From: a virus
IMG/VR virus record: IMGVR_UViG_3300017991_000048
Span: 248,001 to 312,000 of that record
DNA: 64,000 bases
Direction: 5' to 3' (one strand)
The notes below the pieces were generated by a model, which was given only the letters and a program-made list of their open reading frames with translations, was not told where the DNA came from and did no database searches. Numbering within the stretch: position 1 is the first letter of the stretch; each line of letters starts with the position of its first letter. Below, piece after piece: positions 17,368-25,875 of the stretch. A program made the translations under genes and the position numbers.

Positions 17368-18619
17368 TGTCTATACCGCTTGATAAAAACTCCACCACCC
17401 TCGTTCTAACCGCATCCGAATCGGTCTTGACTTCTGACTCCCATACCACGAGGCAGTCTATGCCAATGTCTCGGAAAGCTTCTACTAGCTCGTTTTCGTG
17501 TTCAAAACTGGAACGACCTGTAAACATTCGAGAATGCCAAAAGTCACCGAAAACCTCTACAACCTTACGGACCCCACGTTTGGGTTGTTTTGGATCGGGT
17601 CCAGCGAGGATAAAATCTGGGTTCTTATGATGTTTGAGCTTAGGTAACCACCGCCAAAAAGCCCCATTACCGACATAGAGCAACTCAGGGTTTAGAGAGG
17701 CAAAACGCCGTTCCAACTTATTCTGCTTCCGAGTGATTCCAGCAGCAACTAAAGCCTTATACGCGATAGCGGGTACTTTCATCGGGTGTGGCACTCCGTA
17801 CTGTTTCATAAATACCGCTCGCAGCTTCCTCTTCCCCTCTTCTGAAGCAAAAAAATGGTCACCGTAACGTTCGATCATTGTCTCAAGTTGTTGCTGACGT
17901 AAAACAAAACTCTGACCCGTCCATTCAACACCCCAATGTTCAAGATTAGTCTGTCGAGCCTTTTCGACAATTTCGGGCGAGCAAGATGGGGCCACACCCC
18001 CATAACGTTCTTGGTTCGTTGTCTCTATCTTTAGTCGGACAATCGGAGACGCCAAAGTTTCTTCTGTACCATAACGCTCAAGATTGGTTGCTTTAGTTTT
18101 AGCTCTAACCTCTGGGGATTGGCTTGGGTTCTCCACCCCGTACTTATCAAGATTGGTCTCTCGGATTTTTGCTTGAGTTTCAGGCCATGCAAAAGGATTA
18201 TCTTGGCCTTTGAGAACAGGGCGCTTGCCCTCAAGAGAAGATTGGACTTTCTCAAAAAGAACTGACTCTTTTGAAAACACATTTTCCGCACCGTAACGTT
18301 CTTTACAAGTCTCTTTCCGACGTTCCTCGGCTTCTTCAATATAACAAGGATTTGTAATCCCTTCCCCGTGAGTAGATTGAAGAGTTTCAGCTAGCCGTGC
18401 CATTTGCACTGCGCCTCGATCACGGTTTTTCCATGTGTCACACCTTTGGCGATGTCGCTTCATTTGTGTCAGCGACGTAGCCTCGTGCCCACATAGACAA
18501 GGGCGCGGCTTTGTATTGCCCAGTTTCTCTTTCCAACCGGCACAAACGGACTTATGCCGAGAATTGATACTATCGGAGTTAGGGAAATGAGTTTGACAAT
18601 AAGGACAGGTGGTAGGCAT
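17360..18619 (-). CDS. Vsr-like homing endonuclease with DNA-binding repeats
   Basis: About 419 residues (425 if the upstream start at 18637 is used). The N-terminus has zinc-finger-like Cys/His pairs (CPYCQTHF ... CLCGHEATSLTQMKRHRQRC). Five or so repeats of the form ETNLDKYGVENPSQSPEVRAK follow, a pattern known in phage homing endonucleases. The C-terminal domain (NPDFILAG, VVEVFGDFWHSRMFTG, HENELVEAFRDIGIDCLVVWESEV) resembles the Vsr-like EDxHD homing endonucleases such as I-Bth0305I. No Shine-Dalgarno precedes the start, unlike most neighbours, which fits a recent insertion between two tail genes. It overlaps the start of the next gene by 8 nt. Confidence 0.83.
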   Translation of the reverse strand: MPTTCPYCQTHFPNSDSINSRHKSVCAGWKEKLGNTKPRPCLCGHEATSLTQMKRHRQRCDTWKNRDRGAVQMARLAETLQSTHGEGITNPCYIEEAEERRKETCKERYGAENVFSKESVLFEKVQSSLEGKRPVLKGQDNPFAWPETQAKIRETNLDKYGVENPSQSPEVRAKTKATNLERYGTEETLASPIVRLKIETTNQERYGGVAPSCSPEIVEKARQTNLEHWGVEWTGQSFVLRQQQLETMIERYGDHFFASEEGKRKLRAVFMKQYGVPHPMKVPAIAYKALVAAGITRKQNKLERRFASLNPELLYVGNGAFWRWLPKLKHHKNPDFILAGPDPKQPKRGVRKVVEVFGDFWHSRMFTGRSSFEHENELVEAFRDIGIDCLVVWESEVKTDSDAVRTRVVEFLSSGIDND

Positions 18620-18685
18620 TTGTAAATAATAACACAAACGCCAAATATGTCAACCCTCATCTTGGGGTTAGTACACCGCAGCCTA

Positions 18686-19606
18686 CTAAAAGCCCAAAAA
18701 TTTCCTGGGTGACAGAACGCCCCGACCGGTGTACGGCCCAAAACTCGACCTGATTCCCATACCAAACCGGGGCTGCTGCAACCCCTTGACCACATTGACC
18801 GTGAGCTTCGCTTTCTCAAGTTGCTTATCGAATTGATCAGACGCCCCTTGGTATGCACCCTCGTACTTACTGGATTTCTCCATATCCAGTGAGATGCCGC
18901 CGATCGAATAGTTGAATTCATCGGCAATCCAGTTCAAACGCAAAGCGTTCAGAGCATGAAGCATAGCCCCTGTAAGTAACATGGTTCGCCATTCTGGAAA
19001 CTGTGCAACCATCTGATCAATGGTCGAAAAAGGCGTCCGTGGAGGAGACGCTGAAATCATATCCAAAGACCTCAAAAGGTACTCTTGAAGCTCAATGTCT
19101 TCCCAAATATATCCAAATACCCGGCTGAACTGCTGAATTGTGACCTCATGCGTCGGGGGTCTGAAATGGTAGTTTCTATCCGGGTTATTGTCCCTCAAAA
19201 GTATCCGCAACCGGCCCATCAGATCCAGTTCAACAGTTGTAGCGGTCGGCGCTCCCCCGGTAATCATCGTGGCACTTGCGGTAGACAGACCGGCCTTATC
19301 CGTTACAGAAAATTCTTGAACTACCTGCTGTACCGGTGCGCCGACAAGCTCCCGGAAAGTCCACCTGATCCTGTAGTCCCCAAGATTAGCGTCCAGGGGA
19401 ACAACGATGGAAGCATAATATTCACCTACGGAGGGGTTAGCCGGTGTCCGTTCTGGCAGTCCCACCAAAACCTCTTGCCCGGTCGTAAAATCATACAAGG
19501 CAAACGAGATTTCAGCAGCATCAACAGGCACGTTGGAAGCATTGACCAGATAGATATTCAGGTCATTACGCCCAAGTTGCTGCCCTCTGTAGAAAGTAGT
19601 TCCCAT
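18686..19606 (-). CDS. Virion structural protein (tail/baseplate module)
   Basis: The 306-residue protein starts with a beta-sandwich-like domain (GRNDLNIYLVNASNVPVDAAEISFALYDFTTGQEVL, then VGEYYASIVVPLDANLGDYRIRWTF). It continues with a helical middle (HEVTIQQFSRVFGYIWEDIELQEYLLRSLDM) and a C-terminal part rich in Gly and Arg. No enzymatic motifs. It is the first gene of the tail module after the tagged-protein region and lies just upstream of the inserted homing endonuclease gene. The exact virion role is unknown. Confidence 0.68.
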   Translation of the reverse strand: MGTTFYRGQQLGRNDLNIYLVNASNVPVDAAEISFALYDFTTGQEVLVGLPERTPANPSVGEYYASIVVPLDANLGDYRIRWTFRELVGAPVQQVVQEFSVTDKAGLSTASATMITGGAPTATTVELDLMGRLRILLRDNNPDRNYHFRPPTHEVTIQQFSRVFGYIWEDIELQEYLLRSLDMISASPPRTPFSTIDQMVAQFPEWRTMLLTGAMLHALNALRLNWIADEFNYSIGGISLDMEKSSKYEGAYQGASDQFDKQLEKAKLTVNVVKGLQQPRFGMGIRSSFGPYTGRGVLSPRKFLGF

Positions 19607-19628
19607 TTATTAGTTAGCTTCTTCGGAT

Positions 19629-19730
19629 TTATAGCTTACCATCCTTAATTCTCTGTTCAATCACATCCCTATTCGAACCCGTAATGGTTTTACCATCAAG
19701 TACTCTGATCGCATTAATCGCTCTTGACAT
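19629..19730 (-). CDS. Very small ORF with strong RBS
   Basis: A 33-residue frame (MSRAINAIRVLDGKTITG ... IKDGKL) in the 167-bp gap between a tagged gene and a structural gene. GGAGG lies 4 nt before the ATG. It ends 22 nt before the next start codon. Too short for a family call, but its spacing and ribosome binding site argue it is translated. Confidence 0.45.
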   Translation of the reverse strand: MSRAINAIRVLDGKTITGSNRDVIEQRIKDGKL

Positions 19731-19773
19731 AGACCCTCCGCCCGTAGAACCTCGGTCTGGCGACCAAAACCGA

Positions 19774-19947
19774 TCAGATAAAGGCCCAAAACTGACCCTC
19801 GATTTCTTTAGAATTCCGCTTGGTAAGCTTGACCTCTTTTATCGTTGGGCGGCCTGATCGAGACCTCGTTTCAAGCTTTAATGTTCTAGGCTTTGCGTCG
19901 GCGGCTTTGGCAAGAGCCTCTTCAAATGCTTTCCTTGGATTTCCCAT
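19774..19947 (-). CDS. Very small NPRKAF-tagged protein
   Basis: ATG 19947 (GAGGTG upstream) gives a 57-residue protein, MGNPRKAFEEALAKAADAK, followed by a basic beta-like segment (RTLKLETRSRSGRPTIKEVKLTKRN). The tag makes up a quarter of the protein. No family is recognised. It is the smallest clear carrier of this tag and a good test case for whether the tag alone directs localisation. Confidence 0.68.
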   Translation of the reverse strand: MGNPRKAFEEALAKAADAKPRTLKLETRSRSGRPTIKEVKLTKRNSKEIEGQFWAFI

Positions 19948-19955
19948 GAAACACC

Positions 19956-20939
19956 TCAAACCCGTAACTGCTTATTGATAAATTCCATTTCTTCCCGTGA
20001 GAGCTTTGCCCGGTCGCCTCGCTCTATCCACAAACTATACTGAGTGCGTTCCCCGGAAGAATAATCTTGTTCATCTTCACTAATAAGCCAATCGTGTGCC
20101 GGGTTGGGGTGGCTTGACGACCACTCTATCCAACTTTTATAGCTCACATCACTATCATCTAAAAGCTCTTCCAGGGTGTCAAACTTTTCACTTTTACGGA
20201 TAAGCCAGCCTCTGTCATCGGTATCGCCAGCTTCGATAGCCTCTTCGTCCCATGTCTCATAGGTCATCTTGAAGTAATAACCCTTCCACTGACGAGCTAG
20301 CTTTGGATCTCTAAGTTCTAACTGCTCTAAATCGTCATCGTCAAGAACAATGATATCCGCTGTATTAACCGCTGTTTTTTCCAAGGCTTCTTCAAATGCT
20401 TTTCTTGGGTTTGTCATTGCTGTCTTACCTTTCTCACGCTGCTCCCATAATTCTGCGTGAGTATCATAAAGATCGGCGCTCAATTCATCAAGATCGCCGC
20501 CTCTAGCCCCATAAGAAGTAGCCATGTTTTGTACCTCTATCGCAACGTCGGCAAAATACTCAAACATATCCATTGCATCTTTTTTCTGAACGGCCCTACT
20601 GAAGTTATTAACAGCCTTTGCCAAATCACGTAACGCACGATCACCGCTCCCGCTGTGCCACTCATAATCCCACGGGGACTCCGACGCTCTGTAAAGATCA
20701 TCCACTACTTTACTGGTTATATTAGTGTTCCTCCACCCAATAGCTTTCAAAGCCATCGTACAGCTATCCGCAATGTCACTCAGAAGTCTCAGCCCTTTTT
20801 CTGTGTCTACTGGGCCACCTAGCTCTTTAACCTCTTTCTCCATCTCCCGCGCCCACCTCGCCAACTGCGACCAATTAATATCTCGGTCGCTGGACACTTT
20901 GGAAAGAGCTTTTTCAAATGCTTTACGCGGGTTCGTCAT
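19956..20939 (-). CDS. Fused protein with two NPRKAF tags
   Basis: The 327-residue protein has a tag at residue 1 (MTNPRKAFEKALSKV) and a second, complete tag with its own Met near residue 175 (KTAMTNPRKAFEEALEKTAVN). Domain 1 is helical (WARE MEKEVKEL, DLYRASESPW, YDTHAELWEQREKGK). Domain 2 is acidic and mixed (DIIVLDDDDLEQLELRDPKLARQW, then LIRKSEKFDTLEELLDDS). An AGGT-like sequence precedes the internal ATG (20415-20417). This looks like two formerly separate tagged genes now in one frame; an internal start could still give a shorter product. Confidence 0.75.
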   Translation of the reverse strand: MTNPRKAFEKALSKVSSDRDINWSQLARWAREMEKEVKELGGPVDTEKGLRLLSDIADSCTMALKAIGWRNTNITSKVVDDLYRASESPWDYEWHSGSGDRALRDLAKAVNNFSRAVQKKDAMDMFEYFADVAIEVQNMATSYGARGGDLDELSADLYDTHAELWEQREKGKTAMTNPRKAFEEALEKTAVNTADIIVLDDDDLEQLELRDPKLARQWKGYYFKMTYETWDEEAIEAGDTDDRGWLIRKSEKFDTLEELLDDSDVSYKSWIEWSSSHPNPAHDWLISEDEQDYSSGERTQYSLWIERGDRAKLSREEMEFINKQLRV

Positions 20940-20948
20940 TACAGTCTC

Positions 20949-23900
20949 CTAGTCCTCTTCTAAAACTCGCTGCTTGATATGATCCTTCGCATCTTTATCG
21001 AGATCTTCCCAATCAACGCCCTTACCCAAATGCTTACCTTCTTTGGCTTCACCCCACTGCGAGATGCTGCCACCGCCGCGACCCGCTCCAAACCCAAGTG
21101 ACATCTTGTAGCCAGGGTTAACGCTCGCGTCCCAGTCTTTACCGTCTACGATAACGGTGTACCGATCCGCCGTTTCTCCCCCATTATCATACACACGGAT
21201 CTTTGTGCCCTTCGCCAGTTCATGTGTCTTGGGCTTGCCTCTTCGGGTCTTCTTGGCCTTGGGTTTCTCTTCCTTAGGCTTTTCCTCCTTCTTATCCTCG
21301 CCTACGGCACTATACTCGCCCTTCTTTAGATCATCACCCCAGACATGAAAAGTCATATCTTCGGGCATTCTCTTTTCTTCGGGATTATTAGGATTTACAA
21401 AATGCCCTTCAAACCCTGGAGAAGGCTTGCCCTTGACTTTGGTCACACGGACGACATTAACTGTCCCACGCTCTTTGTTCTCTTGAACCAGAAGCTGTCC
21501 GTCTTTTACATCCTCCAACTTTGTAACGGGGTTGCCTTTCTTCAGCGAACCCAAACCAGAGCCTTTGCCCTTGGGTTGGTCGTCAGCTTTTCCTTTTTCC
21601 TTGGGCTTGCCCTCTTCTTTAACCTTGGAAGGCTCCTGCTTTTTTACAGTATGCCTCTTGGGGTCAGCCTTGGGGTGCTTTTGCAAGTACTTTTTCCGAG
21701 CCTCCTCTGTCGGGAATACAATAGCCGTTTTTTCGATGGCTTCTCTTACAATTTGTGTGAAGCTTGTCTCGGAAGCGCTCTTATGTAAGGCCATCCATGT
21801 ATCGTGTGAGTTTTCTGCCCTCATGCCCTCGAAGACAAGGTTATCTTTGAGAGCCTGTCTAAGATTCCTGTTTATAATTCTAAGAGCCTCATCAGGGCCT
21901 ATCTTGCCCATTTCCAAATGAATCAAAGCGTAAACAATGTCTTGCCCCGCTCCAACAATATAGTCAGCGCCACGGGTATGCCCCATCGCAAAACCCCAAC
22001 GTTCTAAAACTTCAGGGTCCATTATCCGCCTGGATCTTACATCTCGTTCAAGATCCTTCAAAAGCGTGTACGGACCAGCAGCGGCTGCTTTTCCAAGACC
22101 CAAGGCTTGCTCAAAAGCCTCTCTCGGATTGAATGCCGTCTTCTCAGGCCCACGCCAGAATGTGGTGCCTTCAATCCTGTCTTTCAGCGCAGCACAGAAA
22201 GCTCCGGTGTCAGATACCTTACCCTCCATCTTCTTCATGCACTTCTTGACATCACCGCCTACAGACTTCCAGAACTTCTTACGACTCTCGTCAGTCCAGC
22301 CCTTCGGCATTTTTTCCCACTTATCGGCAAAGACTTCCGATGCAGCAATCTTATCTACCCTTAAATCGATCATCTTCTTGGCACACGGAAGACAAATGTC
22401 AGCCACCTCTTCCGCCGTCAGGTAGAAATCCTCCTGGTCGTCTCGGACCTTGCCCAGAGCCTCTTCAAATGCTTTTCTCGGATTACCCATGGATGTCTCC
22501 TTTGCCTTCCCAAGCTCTGTCCTGGCTGTCTTGCCAAAGGATGCCCTCTTGTGTATTGCCCATTCTCGCACTCTACTTCTCTCAAGCTTGTCAAGTATTT
22601 CATCTACTTTATTATACAACCAAGGAGTTGGTCTTGTGTACCGAGCACCAACTTGCCCCTTTGCAGGTGCCAACAAAACTCCCTTTGGTCCAGCGTTCAA
22701 AGCGATATCCGCAGCTTGGAATATCCCTTGAGCAGCGCTTAATCCTAAATCATAAGGAGGGACTCGAAGATCCCTTACATGGCGGACTTCATTATTAATA
22801 ATCTTGGTTGTTATCTCTTCCGCCAACTCTGACATAAGTTTGGAAATTTTCAGTGTCTCTTCAAACGCCACTCGCGGGTTGGAAGAGGCTTGTTTTTCGC
22901 TGTATGTTGCCAGACTTACCGTATGCATCAGGTGTTCATAAGGCGCTTTCAAGTCTTTGGCTCGATGCTCGTAACCGTATCCAGCCATAGGAGCCAAAGG
23001 GTCATCCTTGGGCTTTTTGCCCTCGTCTTTTTCCGGTTTTTTGGGCTTCTCTTCCGGTTTCTTCTTCTCTGGCCCGGATAGTTGCCGTAATTGTTTCACT
23101 AAACTATCACGAAGCTTTTCATCTTCTTTATTATCCGCTGGAAGCCCCTCAAATTCTTTTGCTGCCTCTTCAAGCCGTTTATGAGGAAAAGCCTTTCCAG
23201 CCGACAAATGAGAACCAACTTCATTGATGGCAGGTGTTCCAGGTCCCTGCCACTGTTGGATTTCACCGCCTAAGTCCTTGTGCTTTTGGGAGGGTTCAAA
23301 CTTTTTGTCCGTAGGTTCCTCTTTTTTGACCGTATGTTTCTTGGGGTCGGCTTTGGGGTGCTCCTGGAGATACTTTTTCCGGGCCTCTTCCGTTGGGAAC
23401 TCCATGGCTAGTCTTACAGCCTCTGCAAACACAGAGGCTTCCTTCTGAGGCTTTAGAGCCTTGATCCTCTGTTGGAGTTCTTCAACATTACGTTTCATTC
23501 TCTTGATGTCCTTCTGAAGCTCTGCCTTTTCCTTCTTGGTAGCTTTCTCTAACCTCTCGCTGTCTTCACTGATTGCCTTTTCGATCTTCTTGATCTGGTC
23601 TTCAAGCCGAGCTACTTGGTACTCCTTTTCCCGCTTCGGACGCTTTCTAACTTCTTTCTTCTCAACAGTGTGGTGACTGGGGTCGGCTTTGGGATGCTCT
23701 CTGAGGTACTTATTCCGAGCCTTCTGGGAAGGATGGACCTTGGCCGTCAAAACTTGCTCAAACGCCTCAACAGCTAACTTTGAAATCATCCGCTTTTTAT
23801 TACGGATCACTTCCTCAAGACCCTTTACCACGGACTGGGCTCCCGATAGTGTCAGGTTTTCAACCTCTTTACCAGCCTTCAGGTCAGTGACGGCCTTACG

Positions 23901-23990
23901 CATTTCCGCAAGATTCTTCTCATCTCGCTTCAGAGCGGCTTCCCACTCAGACTTGGAAATTTCCAAAGCTACTTTTTCCCGTGTTATCAT
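20949..23990 (-). CDS. 1013-residue multi-domain chain with internal tags and HPKADP repeats
   Basis: Order of parts: helical N-terminus; HPKADP repeat 1 (about 84-112); coiled coil (120-185); HPKADP repeat 2 (about 197-224); Lys/Pro-rich linker; tag copy SNPRVAFEETL (371); helical domain; tag copy MGNPRKAFEEAL (501); a domain with MPKGWTDESRKKFWKS and GAFCAALKDRIEGTTFWRG, common in phage proteins of unknown function; tag copy FNPREAFEQAL (621); helical domain; HPKADP repeat 3 (about 758-785); Lys-rich linker; and a beta-rich end (GTKIRVYDNGGETADRYTV). KTA occurs before or between modules three times. It reads like several tagged genes fused into a possible polyprotein. The Shine-Dalgarno of one fused gene is kept inside the frame. 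Confidence 0.78.
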   Translation of the reverse strand: MITREKVALEISKSEWEAALKRDEKNLAEMRKAVTDLKAGKEVENLTLSGAQSVVKGLEEVIRNKKRMISKLAVEAFEQVLTAKVHPSQKARNKYLREHPKADPSHHTVEKKEVRKRPKREKEYQVARLEDQIKKIEKAISEDSERLEKATKKEKAELQKDIKRMKRNVEELQQRIKALKPQKEASVFAEAVRLAMEFPTEEARKKYLQEHPKADPKKHTVKKEEPTDKKFEPSQKHKDLGGEIQQWQGPGTPAINEVGSHLSAGKAFPHKRLEEAAKEFEGLPADNKEDEKLRDSLVKQLRQLSGPEKKKPEEKPKKPEKDEGKKPKDDPLAPMAGYGYEHRAKDLKAPYEHLMHTVSLATYSEKQASSNPRVAFEETLKISKLMSELAEEITTKIINNEVRHVRDLRVPPYDLGLSAAQGIFQAADIALNAGPKGVLLAPAKGQVGARYTRPTPWLYNKVDEILDKLERSRVREWAIHKRASFGKTARTELGKAKETSMGNPRKAFEEALGKVRDDQEDFYLTAEEVADICLPCAKKMIDLRVDKIAASEVFADKWEKMPKGWTDESRKKFWKSVGGDVKKCMKKMEGKVSDTGAFCAALKDRIEGTTFWRGPEKTAFNPREAFEQALGLGKAAAAGPYTLLKDLERDVRSRRIMDPEVLERWGFAMGHTRGADYIVGAGQDIVYALIHLEMGKIGPDEALRIINRNLRQALKDNLVFEGMRAENSHDTWMALHKSASETSFTQIVREAIEKTAIVFPTEEARKKYLQKHPKADPKRHTVKKQEPSKVKEEGKPKEKGKADDQPKGKGSGLGSLKKGNPVTKLEDVKDGQLLVQENKERGTVNVVRVTKVKGKPSPGFEGHFVNPNNPEEKRMPEDMTFHVWGDDLKKGEYSAVGEDKKEEKPKEEKPKAKKTRRGKPKTHELAKGTKIRVYDNGGETADRYTVIVDGKDWDASVNPGYKMSLGFGAGRGGGSISQWGEAKEGKHLGKGVDWEDLDKDAKDHIKQRVLEED
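22488..22503 (-). promoter_or_regulatory. Internal ribosome binding site and ATG inside the fused gene
   Basis: AAAGGAG (22497-22503) lies 6 nt before an in-frame ATG (22488-22490) that would begin a 513-residue product starting MGNPRKAFEEALGKV. The element is as good as those of the true genes nearby, so a shorter tagged protein may be made from the same message. Confidence 0.5.
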
Positions 23991-23993
23991 TGT

Positions 23994-24443
23994 CTACCTC
24001 GCGCTCAACCCTACATCCTGTTGTTGCCACTCAATGGCTTTCAAAAGCTTCTCCGCTCTCGGTGCAAAAGCTGTCTTGAGTTTCCGCAAGCTGTCTCCGT
24101 AATCCCCCGTCTTGAGGTCGAAATCTCGGTTGAATTTTCTCATCACAGCGTTGTTATTATTCCTTACCTCTGACCAAGGCCCTAAAGTCTGAAAAAGTAT
24201 ACTCATGGTTCTTGGGGTTATCTCAATATAAAAACGTCCTGTCTTGCTTCTAAGGTCTGTGCTCCAGACATCATAATCTCTGCTCCAACCCGCAACATCG
24301 ACCTTCCAATCATGTCCTAACTTTCGCGCCACATCCTCTACTGTTACTTTAAATCTGTCGTGTAAGCTTATACCTTCAGTAAATTCTTCATCGTAATAAA
24401 AGCCCGTCTTGGCTTGATAACGATCAACTACCCTGTCATTCAT
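23994..24443 (-). CDS. Tagged protein (MNDRVVDRYQAKTG)
   Basis: ATG 24443 gives 149 residues starting MNDRVVDRYQAKTGFYYDEE, a member of the RVVxRYL tag class. The body is mixed alpha/beta (DRFKVTVEDVARKLGHDWKVDVAGWSRDYDVW, RFYIEITPRTMSILF) with a helical C-terminus (DYGDSLRKLKTAFAPRAEKLLKAIEW). No family is recognised. It overlaps the end of the upstream gene, so translation is coupled. Confidence 0.7.
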   Translation of the reverse strand: MNDRVVDRYQAKTGFYYDEEFTEGISLHDRFKVTVEDVARKLGHDWKVDVAGWSRDYDVWSTDLRSKTGRFYIEITPRTMSILFQTLGPWSEVRNNNNAVMRKFNRDFDLKTGDYGDSLRKLKTAFAPRAEKLLKAIEWQQQDVGLSAR

Positions 24444-25191
24444 CCCAACCATATTTACAATACCGCTCCAGGGTGTCGCCCGTTACAGGGCACGAAATTG
24501 CGTCCAGAACCTGGAAATAACAATCCTCTTCCACTACAGGATCATTATAGGTTCTTTGATAACACCAGCGGACCATCCAAAGCCCCGGCTGGCCGCATTC
24601 CCCGGCTGTCCCGGTTACGTAATAACAGCCAAGTTTATGCTTGGCTGGTCGCTGGTTGCCCGGTCCTATTTGCTCCAGGGCACATCCGGGCTGCATCTGG
24701 TACATTGTGTAGCCTACGGCCTCAGGGTCGTAAGGTTTGCCACTGCCATCTATGACCGAATAAATCAGGTCGCCCCATGTAAATATATGACCCCACCGGA
24801 AACCCACCGATACTACCGGAGCCTCGCAAATTGGCGGCGGAACATGGACAACATCCATGTAGGCTGTAACAACGGCAACCCCATAAATTGGGTCGTATTC
24901 CGAGAAATTCAGATGCCCCTCACCGTGGGTCTGACCCCGAACACCGACTCTCCGGAGCAAATCGGCTGTAACATTGCTCCCGCCGTCAGCTATGCCAGCG
25001 ATATCAGCTATGCTGTCATCGATCAAATCCCCCGCTCCGGTCACATGACCAGAGACATAAAAGACCCCGATTGTACTCCCGCCTACATTTGCTGCCCCAA
25101 CAATGGGATCAACGATATTATGAATCAGCGTAACCGAGCCGTTTACGCTCGCTGCACCTGTCGTTGTTCCGTCAATGTCATAAAGAGGCAT
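24436..25191 (-). CDS. Virion/fibre-type protein with Cys-rich C-terminus
   Basis: The 251-residue protein starts with repetitive beta strands rich in Gly, Val and Ser (TTTGAASVNGSVTLIHNIVDPIVGAANVGGSTIGVFYVSG). A second domain has several cysteines (PGCALEQ, GCYYVTGTAGECGQPG, RWCYQR, DCYFQVLDAISCPV, RYCKYGWDE). It has no tag and no catalytic motif. The composition suits a tail-fibre or capsid-surface protein. It has about eight Cys in the second half, which may bind metal or form disulfides outside the cell. Confidence 0.62.
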   Translation of the reverse strand: MPLYDIDGTTTGAASVNGSVTLIHNIVDPIVGAANVGGSTIGVFYVSGHVTGAGDLIDDSIADIAGIADGGSNVTADLLRRVGVRGQTHGEGHLNFSEYDPIYGVAVVTAYMDVVHVPPPICEAPVVSVGFRWGHIFTWGDLIYSVIDGSGKPYDPEAVGYTMYQMQPGCALEQIGPGNQRPAKHKLGCYYVTGTAGECGQPGLWMVRWCYQRTYNDPVVEEDCYFQVLDAISCPVTGDTLERYCKYGWDE

Positions 25192-25203
25192 TCCATCTCG
25201 ATC

Positions 25204-25476
25204 CTACAACTTATTTACGCTGGCCTTTAACTTAGCCGGGGTGAAATGGCCTTTATTATCAGCCCATACAATGTGGATAACATTGTTTTCGCCCACACCT
25301 ATAAAAAGGCCCATTGCCCCTCCGACAGCCGTAACTAAGGTTCCCGCAGTAATATCCCCCTGGCCTTTATACCTCTTGACCCCTTGCTGTTTGGCAAGTT
25401 GCTTGTCGAGAGTGTCCTTCAGTCCTGCGACTTTCTGAGCGCCCAGAGCCTGTTCAAATGCTTTACGAGGGTTCAT
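25204..25476 (-). CDS. Small NPRKAF-tagged protein
   Basis: A 90-residue protein starting MNPRKAFEQALGAQKVAG, followed by a basic helix (LKDTLDKQLAKQQGVKRY) and a beta-rich domain (GDITAGTLVTAVGGAMGLFIGVGENNVIHIVWAD) that looks like a small SH3-type barrel. GGAG lies before the ATG. No family is named. It is one of four NPRKAF-class genes between 25204 and 19774. Confidence 0.7.
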   Translation of the reverse strand: MNPRKAFEQALGAQKVAGLKDTLDKQLAKQQGVKRYKGQGDITAGTLVTAVGGAMGLFIGVGENNVIHIVWADNKGHFTPAKLKASVNKL

Positions 25477-25490
25477 GCCAAACTCCTATT

Positions 25491-25874
25491 CTAAATAATG
25501 CCGAAAACAAGCATCCAGGACGGAGCCCCATCTGGCCCGATGCCGTCCGGTTCAACTCTTTTGCCAGTAACGGACTTGGCAACACCGTCAAACATCCACT
25601 TCTCCATTACTCTTATCGACGGAGGTCTGGAAATACCAGAGACGTAGTTATGTAAATTTTCCGTGTGTACGGTGACCATATTACCAGCATCGTCCGTGAG
25701 TTCCGTTCGGGCTCCTGAACGACCGGGCCAACTCAAACTAACCCTGGACCCGCTCTCAATCGAATCGCCTCTTTTGTTCGCAACGTCTCTTTTAAGCCTG
25801 TAAGAACGGGCCTCAACGATTCTTTCGTGGGCCTGTTTGTTTATGGCTTCTTCAAATGCTTTACGAGGGTTCAT
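25491..25874 (-). CDS. Small NPRKAF-tagged protein
   Basis: A 127-residue protein starting MNPRKAFEEAINKQAHERIVEARSYRLKRD. The middle is beta-rich (SGSRVSLSWPGRSGARTELTDDAGNMVTVHTENLHNYV), and a short C-terminal domain follows. AGGAGA precedes the ATG. The tag DNA (reverse of TTCAAATGCTTTACGAGGGTTCAT) is almost identical to that of the next gene, which points to recent copying of the tag. Confidence 0.7.
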   Translation of the reverse strand: MNPRKAFEEAINKQAHERIVEARSYRLKRDVANKRGDSIESGSRVSLSWPGRSGARTELTDDAGNMVTVHTENLHNYVSGISRPPSIRVMEKWMFDGVAKSVTGKRVEPDGIGPDGAPSWMLVFGII

Positions 25875-25875
25875 T

